A DNA stretch of 64,000 bases, taken from NCBI RefSeq assembly GCF_030704535.1, contig NC_081807.1:9636001-9700000 (forward strand), in the 5' to 3' direction. Origin of the DNA: Vitis vinifera. Lineage: Eukaryota; Streptophyta; Magnoliopsida; Vitales; Vitaceae. Below, piece after piece: positions 1-10,870 of the stretch. Made by a program: the position numbers and the translations under genes. The notes under the pieces were generated by a model. That model was given only the letters and a program-made list of their open reading frames with translations. It searched no databases and was not told the origin of the DNA. The number at the start of each line of letters is the position of its first letter. Within the stretch, counting starts at the first letter, position 1.

Positions 1-1
1 C

Positions 2-1680
2 AGGATGCCAGAGATTGAGAGGTATACGGGCATAGGTTGCCCTAAGATTCATTTGAGGTTATACAGTAGTGTGATGAGGGCCCACGGGTTGGATGAGGCC
101 CATTTGATTATGCTTTTTCCCATGTCCTTGAGTGGTGCAGCACAGCGTTAGTTTGCTTCTTTAGACGCTTCACGCCGTAGGACTTGGGATGACTTGGCCC
201 AAGAGTTTTTGAGACAGTTCGCGTTTAACACTGTCATTGATGTCTCGAGGAGAGAGTTGGAGGCCTTGAGACAGGGGCCAGATGAGTCGGTTACTTCATT
301 TATCTCCCGATGGAGGGAGAAAATCGCCCAGATTGTTGATCGTCCTTCCGAGAAGGACCAGATTAGTATGATTTTGAGGAGTTTACAACCTAGATTTGCT
401 AGACATTTGATGGGATTTCCTCATACGGATTTTGGATCCTTGGTACAGGCCCTGTATGGCATAGAGGAGGGCATTGCTAGAGGGTTGTGGCCCGAGTCTT
501 CTCCTTACGATTCAAAGGGGAAGAAGCCCTTAGGAGGACAGAGACCAGGAGATGTGAGTGCTATCAGTTCAATAGGATCGAGATCTCCCAGGCGCTATTA
601 GACATTCGGGCAGACTTCACGAGCCTATTACCCGCAGCATTATGCTCAGTATAGACCACCCAGACCCATGATTCCTACATACCTACACCAGACCCCAGAG
701 CCTGTTTTTGCTGCACAGGTCTCGGAGAGGCCTCCTACCTTATATCCTCGGCCTCGAGCTCCACAGACTACTATTCCTCTTGTACAGAGGCCGACACGAC
801 AGTTCTCCCAGCTAGGTATGCCTTTGAGTCGAGCTTTCCAAAAGCTCATGGAGGGTGGTTTGTTGACTCAGTTGGCACCTAGGCCTGTACCCCAGCCTGT
901 GCCACCACGCTTCAGGATGGATCTACATTGTTCCTACCATCAGGGCCCAGGGCATGACACAGATCATTGCGCCGCCTTGAGACATGCTATACAGGACTTG
1001 ATAGATCAGGGTCTGGTTAACTTGGGGCAGCCGAGTGTAACCACGAACCCTCTACCGGCTCACTCTACACATGCAGTGCCACCACCCCCGAGTGGTATAC
1101 ATCATATAGATTTTGTAGAGGATGACAGCATACACATGATGAGTTGGGATGATGGAGTGCCAGAGCCGATTGTTTTGGATGATGGTTATGAGGTTGACAC
1201 AGTGGGTTCTCAGACTTTTACTCCGTTCAGTTTGATTCCAGATTGGATACCATTTGAGTTGACTCCTATTGCACCATTGATTACAGCACATCAGGGCCCG
1301 CCCGCCCCATTTATCCTACGACTAGATGATGATGATTTAGAGGGGAGAGATGTACAGATTGTGACCCGTAGTGGGAGAGTAGCTCAGCCCCCACCTCTAG
1401 TATCCAGGCCATTTGATGGCGCGGTTTCTCATGAGGAGGTCAGGAGAGAGGATGATGAGATATTGAGGCAGTTACAGAGTACACAGGCTCGCATATCTAT
1501 CTGGAGTTTGTTAGCATCTTCTAGTACTCATAGAGATGCATTGATTCGGGCTTTGAGCCAAATCCGCGTAGAGACCACCACTACCCCGGAGGGGTTGATT
1601 CACATGATGACGGCCGACAGGGCCACATGTATTGTGTTTTCAGATGATGACTTACCACCAGAGGGTTCAGACCACACACA
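2..1680 (+). pseudogene. gag: Gag part of the gypsy polyprotein, with two in-frame TAG codons
   Basis: The frame is open from the window edge except for TAG at 149-151 and 599-601. Residues coded at about 190-520 match the plant retrotransposon Gag core, with helical segments such as RQFAFNT, SFISRWREKI and LRSLQPRFA. A zinc-knuckle variant with spacing C-x2-H-x4-H-x4-C is coded at 929-970. After the knuckle comes an acidic, proline-rich linker leading into the protease. Gag builds the particle that packages element RNA. The TAG at 149 sits where a Trp codon is plausible and the one at 599 where Gln (CAG) is plausible, each a single transition. There is no ATG for the true start in the window, and the start seen at 194 is only an internal TTG. 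Confidence 0.85.
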
Positions 1681-2060
1681 CCCTTTATATATTACAGTTG
1701 GTTGTTCAGGCCGTAGAGTCCCGTCTGTCTTACTGGACAACGGCTCAGCCCTGAATGTTTGCCCTTTAGCCACTGCTATAGCCCTTGGTTTCGCACCTTC
1801 AGATTTTGGTCCTTCTACTCAGACAGTCAGGGCGTATGATAGCACCAAGAGGGAGGTTATGGGTACCTTGATGATTGATCTGCAGATTGGTCCAGCCACA
1901 TTCTCCACTTTGTTCCAGGTTTTGAGGATTCCTACATCCTTTAACCTGCTACTAGGCCGACCATGGATTCATGTAGCCGGAGCTATTCCTTCTTCCCTTC
2001 ATCAGAAGGTGAAGTTTATTCATGATGGGCAGGTCATCACAGTTCGCTCTACCAGGGATG
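1681..2060 (+). CDS. pro: Retropepsin-like aspartic protease domain of the gypsy element
   Basis: This domain cleaves the Gag-Pol polyprotein. The active-site loop reads LLDNGSALN, with the catalytic Asp codon at 1736-1738. The family second signature is present as NLLLGRPWIHVAGA, coded around 1945-1985. The D-N-G-S form is common in plant gypsy proteases in place of D-S/T-G. The domain shares one frame with gag upstream and the G-patch and polymerase downstream. No stop interrupts it and it looks catalytically intact. It is part of a longer open stretch (668-3022), not a separate gene. Confidence 0.85.
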
Positions 2061-2219
2061 TATTTGCCGCTTCTGAGCCAGTACTTCAGATCAGTCACAG
2101 TGAGGATGACCTATTTTTGACTGGGTTTACTTTTGATGAGATACAGGCTCTCGAGATTGAGGATTTTTGTAGAGACTTTGTGGCTATGTCATTTGATCAG
2201 CACAGTAGCACAGTGGTTC

Positions 2220-2350
2220 TTGATATGATGAGGGATATGACCTTTCTACCTGGCATGGGGTTGGGACGACGTCAGCAGGGACCGAGCGAGTTCATAGCTG
2301 CCATTGACCATGATACGACATTTGGACTTGGATTCATCCCTACTGAGGCC
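2220..2350 (+). CDS. G-patch-like glycine-rich domain behind the protease
   Basis: The translated stretch has the glycine pattern LPGMGLGRRQQG followed about 18 residues later by FGLGF, with hydrophobic residues between. This fits the D111/G-patch consensus found in RNA-processing proteins. Fusion of a G-patch to a retroviral-type protease is known from betaretroviruses, where it binds nucleic acid and aids reverse transcription. Here it follows the protease by about 50 codons. A roughly 270-codon acidic linker then runs to the polymerase, interrupted by TAG at 3020-3022. The call rests on the glycine spacing seen by eye. Function in the plant element is inferred. Confidence 0.6.
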
Positions 2351-3022
2351 GACTACCGTCACATGGCGCGGCTGCGCAAGGAGAGGGTGAGAGCCCGTTT
2401 ATCCCACACACCATTTGATTATCCTATTCGACCCTATAGGATGAGTTTGACTGACTACTTTGTCAGAGGATCAGAGACTCGACCTCGTCTAGAGGAGATT
2501 GATAGTGTGGTTCATACAGATAGAGAGACTGATCTTCAGCATCTATTTCACCAGCTACAGTTGAGTGATGGGGCCCCCGACTCTCCTTTCCCTTTGACGA
2601 TTACTCCCACTTCTCCAGATCGAGCTAGCATGTTGTCTCTATGCTTTCCAGAGGAGATCACTGGTGATGGGGTGATGGTTGATTCTACTGAGATGATTGA
2701 TGGAGTCGTTTCCCATGATGAGTACCGAGATGAGATGGACATGATGACCATGAGCCACATTACCAGCATTGTTCAGCTTCAGCCTGTTTCAGCATTTGAT
2801 ATGTTCGGGGTGTCTACCATTGAGGTTTTTGAGGGGACTCAGACTCTTCCTGTTCCAGAGCTTCCAGAGGATGATAATAGCCTGTTTGAGGGCATTGTTA
2901 GCCCAGTTGAGGGAGCGTCCGACCTTGTGGACCCACCTCTTTCTTTTGATGTTTTATCGGGATTTGTCTCCCGCTCTGACGATGTTTCTGTTGCTTCATT
3001 TATAGATTTGAGTATTTTTTAG

Positions 3023-4700
3023 TATTCGCCTGTCTTTTGTGATAGTACCTCTATATCTGCACCCCACTCACCCACTTCACATATATTTGATATAAATGAT
3101 GAAGTTGCATGGCCCGATTCGGATAGGGACTCTTCTGATCATGACTCTGATCCCGTGGATGAGAGAGTTTCACCTGATACAGGGGATGTTGAGACTGTTG
3201 ATTTTGGCACAGAGGATCAGCCTAGAGAGCTGAAGATTGGTTCACCCCTATCTACAGAGGAGAGAGATAGACTTATTCATTTACTCAGGTCATACTTGGA
3301 TGTTTTTGCATGGTCTTATGAGGACATGCCGGGTCTGGATCCCTCTATAGTCCAGCACCATCTGCCTATTCTACCACATGTTAGACCAGTTAAGCAGAAA
3401 TTGAGGCGATTACACCCACGTTGGAGTCTACAGGTGAAAGAGGAAATTCAGAAACAGCTCAGTGTTGGGTTTATATCAGTAGTTGAGTATCCAGAGTGGT
3501 TGGCTAATGTCGTCCCAGTTCCCAAAAAGGATGGCAAGGTTAGAGTTTGTGTCGATTTCAGAGACCTTAATAAAGCCAGCCCTAGGGATGATTTTCCCCT
3601 CCCACACATTGATTTGTTGGTTGATGGCACCGCAGGCCATTCGATGTTGTCTTTCATGGATGGATTCTCGGGGTATAATCAGATTTTGATGGCTCCAGAG
3701 GATATGGAGAAGACGGCCTTCATTACCGAGTGGGGTACCTACTGTTACAAAGTTATGCCATTTGGGTTGACAAACGCAGGAGCCACTTATCAGAGAGCCG
3801 CTACCACTTTGTTTCATGACATGATGCATAGGGATGTCGAGGTTTATGTGGATGATATGATTGTGAAATCCCGAGGTAGAGCAGATCACCTAGATGCTTT
3901 AGAGAGATTCTTTGAGAGGATCCGGAAGTTTAGATTGAGGTTGAATCCCAAGAAGTGCACCTTTGGAGTGACTTCTGGGAAACTGTTGGGGCATATGGTC
4001 AGTGATCGGGGCATAGAGGTCGACCCCGATAAAATCAAAGCCATACTTGACATGCCTGTGCCGAGGACTGAGAAAGAGATCAGGGGTTTTCTAGGCAGGT
4101 TACAGTATATTAGTCGTTTCATAGCCAGATTGACAGACGTATGTGAGCCCATCTTTCGTCTTTTGAGGAAGAATCAGCCAACGGTTTGGAATGACGACTG
4201 CCAGATTGCATTTGAGAAGATCAAGGAGTATTTGCTTTCTCCTCCTATTTTAGTGCCTCCTATGCCAGGACGTCCATTTCTTCTGTATTTGTCAGTTTCA
4301 GACATGGCCTTGGGATGCATGCTAGCTCAGCTTGATGACTCCGGGAAAGAGCGAGCGATTTACTATTTGAGTAAGAGGATGCTGGAGTATGAGATGAGAT
4401 ATGTTATGATTGAGCGCATGTGTTTAACGTTAGTTTGGGCTACTAGGAGATTGAGGCACTACATGACTGAGTATTCGGTGTGCTTGATTTCTCGGTTAGA
4501 TCCTTTGAGGTATCTGTTTGATAGACCTGCATTGACTGGTAGATTGATGAGATGGCTCGTACTCCTGACAGAGTTTGATATTCAGTACGTTTCTCAGAAG
4601 TCTATTAAGGGAAGTATTGTTGCCGATCATTTGGCTTCATTGCCGATATCTGAGGGTAGACCAGTTGATGATGATTTTCCAGATGAGGAGTTCATTGCCA
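3023..4700 (+). CDS. Reverse transcriptase and first RNase H of the gypsy element
   Basis: The frame continues past TAG 3020-3022, and the first ATG is at 3155. Reverse transcriptase motifs are in order: VPVPKKDGKVRVCVDFRDLN near 3510-3570, the first catalytic Asp in FMDGFSG near 3655, MPFGLTNAGATYQR near 3755, and YVDD with codons at 3845-3856. The domain copies element RNA into DNA. It is followed at about 4170-4650 by the Ty3-type RNase H. The first catalytic aspartate region of that RNase H reads LYLSVSDMALG in place of the usual Asp-containing YTDAS form, so this first RNase H is probably inactive. That is typical of elements that carry a second RNase H. Confidence 0.9.
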
Positions 4701-4709
4701 TGACTAGCT

Positions 4710-5115
4710 TATCAGGTTGGCGCATGTACTTCGATGGTGCAGCCAATCAGTCAGGGTATGGGATAGGTGTTCTATTGGTATCCCCTCAGGGTGATCATAT
4801 TCCAAGGTCCGTTCGTTTGGCATTCTCTGATCGACATCCTGCCACGAATAACATAGTTGAGTATGAGGCTTGTATCCTTGGTTTAGAGACTGCACTGGAG
4901 CTTGACATTAGACAGATGGAGGTATTTGGTGACTCCAATCTAGTACTCAGGCAGATTCAGGGAGATTGGAAGACCAGGGATGTGAAGCTTAGGCCATATC
5001 ATGCTTATTTAGAGTTGTTGGTTATGAGATTTGATGACTTGAGATATGTTCATCTGCCTAGAGCGCAAAACCGATTTGCTGACACCTTAGCTACCTTAGC
5101 TTCCTCCGTAGACAT
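4710..5115 (+). CDS. Second, archaeal-type RNase H domain (aRNH)
   Basis: The sequence starts WRMYFDGAANQSGYGIG and has the four acidic active-site positions of RNase H: Asp in YFDGA, Glu in VEYEA, Asp in FGDSNLV, and Asp in RFADTLATLA. This copy looks catalytically complete, unlike the RNase H just before it. An extra RNase H at this position defines the Tat/Ogre group of plant Ty3/gypsy elements. It would degrade the RNA strand during reverse transcription. It sits between the first RNase H and the integrase zinc domain in the same frame, with no stops inside. Confidence 0.88.
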
Positions 5116-5224
5116 TCCGATTGATGTAGTCATACGTCCATTGCTGATTGAGTTGAGGTCTGCACCCGCCTATTGTTGTTTGATTGGAGAGACAGAGGTC
5201 CAGGATGACCTACCTTGGTATCAT

Positions 5225-6460
5225 GACATTTATCAGTTCCTTAGATCTGGCACATACCCTGAGGTAGCCACTACCAAGGATCGGAGAGCACTGAGGAATT
5301 TGGCCACTAGATTTGTGATTTGTGGAGATACCTTATACAGGCGATCAGCTGATGGTATGCTTCTATTATGTTTAGATCGAGCCTCTACAGATCGAGTGAT
5401 GAGAGAGGTTCATGCAGGAGTTTGTGGTCCGCATATGGGAGGACACATGCTAGCTCGTAAGATTATGAGGACGGGTTACTTCTGGTTGACTATGGAGACA
5501 GATTGTTGTCAGTTTGTTCAGAAATGCCCAGAGTGTCAGATTCATGGTGATCTCATTCATGCACCGCCGTCAGAGTTACACGCTTTAACCTCGCCATGGC
5601 CATTTTCAGTATAGGGCATTGATATTATTAGGAAGGTTTCACCAAAATCGTCCAGTGGTCATGAGTTCATCCTAGTTGCCATAGATTATTTCACCAAGTG
5701 GGCGGAAGCCGCATCATATGCGAGGTTGACATCTGCTAGGGTTGCCAGTTTTATCAGATCACACATCATTTGCCGCTATGGGGTTCCTCATGAGTTGATT
5801 TCCGACAGAGGGGTGCATTTCCGAGCTGATGTAGATACTTTGTTGCGGAAGTATGCTATCCGACATCATAGATCTTCAGCATATAGGCCACAGACCAATG
5901 GGGCAGTAGAGGCTGCAAACAAGAATATTAAGAGGATTTTGAGGAAAATGGTTGAGACTTCTCGAGATTGGGCAGAGAAGCTTCCTTTTGCGTTGTGGGC
6001 ATATCGTACATCTTTTCGTACTTCTACAGGAGTTACGCCTTACTCTCTAGTGTATGGTATGGAGGCTGTTTTGCCAGTCGAGACAGAAATGGGCTCATTG
6101 AGAGTAGCCCTTGAGCAGCAGATTTCTGAGACAGAGTGGGCTCAGGCTCGATTTGATCAGGTTAACCTTTTAGATGAGAGGAGATTGAGAGCGGCAGATC
6201 ATGTTCAGGCCTATCAGAGAAAGATGGCTCGTGCCTTCAAGAAACGGGTTAAGCCTAGACCATTGCAAAAAGGGGACTTAGTTTTGAGGATTCTCAGAGG
6301 TTTGATTGGAGACCCTAGAGGAAAGTTTAGACCTAGTTGGAGTGGGCCTTATGTTATCCGAGAGTTGACTCCAGAAGGGGCTGCATGGTTGACAGACTTA
6401 GATGGAAACCAATTTTCAGAGCCTACCAATGTGGATCAGCTGAAGAAGTATTATGTTTGA
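5225..6460 (+). pseudogene. int: Integrase of the gypsy element, broken by TAG at 5612-5614
   Basis: The N-terminal HHCC zinc domain is visible (VHAGVCGPHMGGH, then KCPEC, 5408-5540). TAG at 5612-5614 falls where this family has a Trp (WPFSV-W-GID), a single G-to-A change. The DDE triad follows in frame: Asp 5621-5623 in GIDI, Asp 5804-5806 in SDRGVHF, and Glu 5909-5911 in GAVEAANK. The C-terminal GPY/F module reads GKFRPSWSGPYVI near 6320. No chromodomain follows and the frame ends at TGA 6458-6460. The integrase inserts the element DNA. As written, readthrough or a strain without the TAG would be needed for a complete enzyme. Confidence 0.88.
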
Positions 6461-7002
6461 GACCGTGGTCGCAGGATGGGTGGCCATCATTTCGGTTAGC
6501 CTCATACTTTATCACCTCTATATATTAGACCGTTGCTAGCCCATTGAGCTTCGCGTGGTATGTTTTAGCCTTATTTCTTTCTTATAGCTTTGATTACCAT
6601 TTCTATACCCGGGTTGGGGCCTTTGATGTATACGCATGCTTTGCTAGGAAAGTCTCATGAGCTTTAGACTTATAGGTCTATCTTCTCATTTTGTTACCAT
6701 CCTCTTATCACCCTATTTGTTCTATTTTATTATCACCACATATTCATTCTCTTTCTTGTCTCTATCGTTATTTGCTTTATCTTATCTATTCTTTTCCTTG
6801 GGTTGATGATTCTTCACGTCTTAGTGCAAAGAGGGCAGTCATATCACTCAATTCGTTCCATCATTTGACATTGATTCGAAGATCTTAGTTTGAGAGGTTG
6901 TCTCATGGGTTGGGGTTCATGTATTCATCAGTGGTCAGAGAGAGTTTGTTCATTCCTTATATTTTTCCATTGGAGTTTGATTTATTGATGATCAGAGCAT
7001 GC

Positions 7003-7041
<39 letters not shown>

Positions 7042-7950
7042 AAAAAAAAAAAAACAAAAAAAAAAGCGCAATGACATGTTTGTGTATGGTATCTTGCCCC
7101 ATTGGGTACTTATATCACCTTTTGAGGTCTGTTTACTGGGTATATTTGACATTGTGGGTTCTTGTGAGATGTTTATGAGTTTTCACTCCTTGAGCCACTC
7201 TTGTTACGCATTTGGAGTGTCGAGGGTTCATGTGAGAGTTCTATGAGATCCTATGCTGCTTAGATTATGATTGATATATATTAGGTATGAGAGATGAGTG
7301 ATCTTTTTACTAGGGTCTCCGGATCATTGTCTTACCCACCATTCCATCATTAGTGATATGACTTTCCTTTATTGTACTAACATGGGTTAATCATCACTCA
7401 TTCCACTTTCTCATTGCTTTCTTTTGTATCTCATTACCTCCTTCTAGATCTTTGTTCCACCTTTTACTCATTCCCTACATATTGATACCCATTACTGATT
7501 TGATACCTTCTTCACATCATTCACATATTTCATTGATGGTTTGACCATTCATCCTTTCTCTCATTTCGTTATCACATTCCCTTTGGTTACTTCTAAGTCC
7601 ATGACTCATGAGATTTTTCTATGCATTACACCTTGTACACGAGGGTATGGGTTTGATCATTGGGTATTTGAGCCTAGTTCCCCTTCATTTCTTTCACCCT
7701 ATCACCTTGGCCTACGTTATGTCCCGTGTCTTAAGACCACCCTGAGGCCACGAGATCAGACATTATCTTTGACAGTCTTCACTTGGACAGGTTTTTTTTG
7801 GTAGATTGGTTGAAGTTTGGTCGTCACTATGTTCTCTTTTATGGGAGATACTTTTGGAAGCATTTGCTTTCTCTCTTGCTTGGCATATTGATGTTTGATG
7901 GATTTTTGGGTTTGGAGACAGTTCATTGAGGATATCGGATTCATCATTTT
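6461..7950 (+). other. Non-coding 3' region of the gypsy element, first part
   Basis: No convincing open frame follows the polymerase stop. The stretch is pyrimidine-rich (many ttcat, cttttc words) and contains an A-rich run at about 7004-7066 with a few interruptions. It joins smoothly to the repeat arrays at 7950-10090 and so belongs to the long 3' untranslated region typical of Tat-type elements. Short open frames here do not resemble any family I know. Confidence 0.6.
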
Positions 7951-8520
7951 GTCGTGCACCAGACATCCACACTGGGGCATATTTCCCCATCTCGAGATTG
8001 CCACATCTCTCATCATTTTGGCTATTCATTTGAGGTTGGATTTAGAGTGTCTCCCTTGAGGCATTGGTCGATACTTTATTCTGACTTCCTAGCAGATTAT
8101 TGTTGAGCAGAGTACAGTTGATTGATGATGTTGGATTCATCCTTTGGTTGTGCATTATATATTCACACTGGGGCATATTCCCTCATTTCCTCCGAGATTC
8201 CTATCTGTTATTGTACGTGGTACGAGGATGGATGATCATTGTTAGTTGTTTATCTCACAACTTCGACATCAGATACCCACATTGGGGCATATTCCCATAT
8301 CTTTGATGAGATTGTGTTTGGGCAGTGGTACGAGGATGGATGATCATTGTTAGTTGTTTGCCTCACGACTTCGACATTAGATTATCCACACTGGGGCATA
8401 TTCCCCTCTCCTTGACGAGATTTATTTGGGCAGTGATATGAGGATGGATGATTGGTGTCGGTTGTTTAGCTCACGACTTTGATATCAGATCTTATACTGG
8501 GGCATATTTCCCCATTTTCT
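7950..8520 (+). repeat. Degenerate ~110-bp tandem repeat carrying polypurine-tract-like motifs
   Basis: The motif GGGGCATATT(T) recurs at 7974, 8170, 8284, 8393 and 8499, with 106-114 bp between the last four. A further copy lies outside the array at 8974. Shared words between copies include gaggatggatgat, agttgttt and cgactt. The same motif appears once more at 10254, where it directly precedes the LTR start and is the likely priming polypurine tract. Several copies continue into CCCC, giving a small dyad (TGGGG-CATATTT-CCCCA at 7972-7989). Confidence 0.8.
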
Positions 8521-9086
8521 TTGAGTATCCTTGAGTTTGGGACAGTAGCCAGTTTGGTTTCAGATTGAGTATTAGCCCTGAGCTTTCGATGATTGACTGT
8601 ATCAGGACCCCCCTATATGGATTTGTTGAGATAGAGATGGATCACATCAGGTTTCACCCGAGGAGCATGGATGGATCCTTTAGCTAGATGCTCATGAGAT
8701 AAATTGTTTTCTTCATTGATTATCTTGTGGATCGGGTTATCTAGATGAGCAGCATTTTCGTGCACCTCGAGTTTTTCTTTTAGATGAGTCACGATATACA
8801 CACTCTGAGATTTACCTCTTGAGGTTTGTCGCCAGAGCAGCTTGTGAGACATAGAGGGCTCTTTTAGTTCAGATTTTTCAGAGGTTTGTCACGATGCATC
8901 GGTTACAGACACCTTGATTTTAGCGAATGATTGATTTATTGGTTGTTTCAGCACTGCGAGCACCTTGGATACCGGGGCATATTTTCTTTCCTAAGCTTAC
9001 AAGTCTAACCCTTAGCATTTCGATCACACGACTTTGATCCATTTGCTTCCTATCCACTTCTGAGTTAGTCTCCATTTCTTTTCCAT

Positions 9087-10090
9087 TTAGAGCCCAGAGC
9101 TCTCGACCCAGAGTCGATTTTTCATTTATGACCCAGAGTCATTTCTTTTCCATTTAGAGCCCAGAGCTCTCGACCCAGAGTCGTTTTCTTCGTTTATGAC
9201 CCAGAGTCATTTCTTTTCCATTTAGAGCCCAGAGCTCTCGACCCAGAGTCGATTTTCCATTTAGAGCCCAGAGCTCTCGACCCAGAGTCGTTTTTTTCGT
9301 TTATGACCCAGAGTCATTTCTTTTCCATTTAGAGCCCAGAGCTCTCGACCCAGAGTCGATTTTCCATTTAGAGCCCAGAGCTCTCGACCCATAGTTGATT
9401 TTCCATTTAGAGCCCAGAGCTCTCGACCCAGAGTCAATTTCCCATTTAGAGCCTAGAGCTCTCGACCCAGAGTCGATTTTCCATTTAGAGCCCAAAGCTC
9501 TCGACCCAGAGTCGATTTTTTCATTTATGACCCAGAGTCATTTCTTTTCCATTTAGAGCCCAGAGCTCTCGACCCAGAGTCGATTTTCCATTTAGAGCCC
9601 AGAGCTCTCGACCCAAAGTCGATTTTCCATTTAGAGCCCAGAGCTCTCGACCCAGAGTCGATTTTCCATTTAGAGCCCAGAGCTCTCGACCCAGAGTCGT
9701 TTTTTCGTTTATGACCCAGAGTCATTTCTTTTCCATTTAGAGCCCAGAGCTCTCGACCCAAAGTCGATTTTCCATTTCGAGCCCAGAGCTCTCGACCTAG
9801 AGTCGATTTTCCATTTAGAGCCCAGAGCTCTCGACCCAGAGTCGATTTTTTTCATTTATGACCCAGAGTCATTTCTTTTCCATTTAGAGCCCAGAGCTCT
9901 CGACCCAGAGTCGATTTTTCATTTATGACCCAGAGTCATTTCTATTCCATTTAGAGCCTAGAGCTCTCGACCTAGAGTCGATTTTTTTTTTTTTTTTTTT
10001 TTTTCACTTATGACCCAAAGTCATTTCTCTCGTCTTTGACCCAGAGTCATTCTTTCTAAGTAAAGCCTTGAGCTCACGACCTGAAGTTAT
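9087..10090 (+). repeat. Array of short hairpins with one constant 5-nt loop (39-bp and 28-bp units)
   Basis: Eighteen copies of a 39-bp unit A alternate irregularly with about nine copies of a ~28-bp unit B. Unit A holds two consecutive dyads, AGAGC-CCAGA-GCTCT and TCGAC-CCAGA-GTCGA. Unit B holds ATGAC-CCAGA-GTCAT. All three have 5-bp stems and the same CCAGA loop. Stems differ but stay paired between types. Variants mostly alter the loop (CTAGA, CCAAA, CCATA) or keep G-T pairing. Two diverged units lie at 10060-10095. A T-run interrupts the array near 9984-10004. Reverse-strand open frames here merely translate the 39-bp period. Confidence 0.92.
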
Positions 10091-10244
10091 TCCTTTTTTG
10101 TGATTGCGTCCCCGTGTTTAGAGCTTATTCTCGTCATGTGCTAGGACAAAATCTCAGGTCCTTTTCTTTTAGTTCTTCGGTATAGTTCACTTCGTTCCGC
10201 TCGTTATTCGTACTTTTACTCACATTCCCTACACTCGTGATCTC

Positions 10245-10263
10245 TACCGAAGAGGGGCATATT
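10245..10263 (+). promoter_or_regulatory. Polypurine tract for plus-strand priming
   Basis: The sequence GAAGAGGGGCATAT lies directly before the TGTAGACCC that opens the LTR at 10264. This is the expected place for the RNase-H-resistant primer of second-strand synthesis. The purine block is short and followed by CATATT, the same form as the repeated motifs at 7974-8984. Confidence 0.75.
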
Positions 10264-10424
10264 TGTAGACCCTCTATTTTGTCTTCCTCGCACATGTCGT
10301 TTATAGCAATTCCCTGGTGGCCTGTTAATACTCGTGTAGCCTATATTTTCTAAGCCACCTTGGGGACTATGGTTGAAGGATGATTTGACCTCCTATTGTG
10401 ACCTTTGGCAACTCTAATTTAGAC

Positions 10425-10665
10425 TTAGTCACCCTAGGCCCATTTAGGTACACTTTAGGCCCATTTAGGCACCTTAGGCCCATTTAGCCACTTTAGGCTC
10501 ACTTAGTCACCCTAGGCCCATTTAGGTACACTTTAGGCCCATTTAGGTATCCTAGGCCCACTTAGGTACACTTGGCCCATTAGGCATCACTTTAGGCTCA
10601 CTTAGTACACCTTAGGCCCAGTAGACACACTTGGCCCATTAGGTACCGCCTTAGGCCCACTTAAA
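10425..10665 (+). repeat. ~20-bp minisatellite in the LTR
   Basis: About a dozen imperfect copies of ACTTTAGGCCCATTTAGGTA follow each other. The core TTAGGCCCA is best kept and spacing varies by a few bases. It starts about 160 bp inside the LTR. Confidence 0.85.
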
Positions 10666-10839
10666 CACTTTTCAAGGTTTAGTTTCACTCAGATTTGTTT
10701 TCTTGTTTTATTTATTTATTTATTTTATTGATTGCTTTTAAGATTAAGTGAGTTTTCGATATATTTATACTATTTCATCATTGTTATTATTTGTATTTTT
10801 GTTTATTTATTTTATTTTATAATTGCATGAAATGAGTTC

Positions 10840-10870
<31 letters not shown>

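Noticed and set aside
9301..9761. Reverse-strand open frames with a repeated 13-residue GSKWKIDSGSRAL unit
   Set aside because: They only translate the 39-bp hairpin repeat, whose length is a multiple of three. No start context or homology supports a protein.
9087..10090. CRISPR-like array
   Set aside because: There are no unique spacers. Units abut each other and the setting is a plant retrotransposon.
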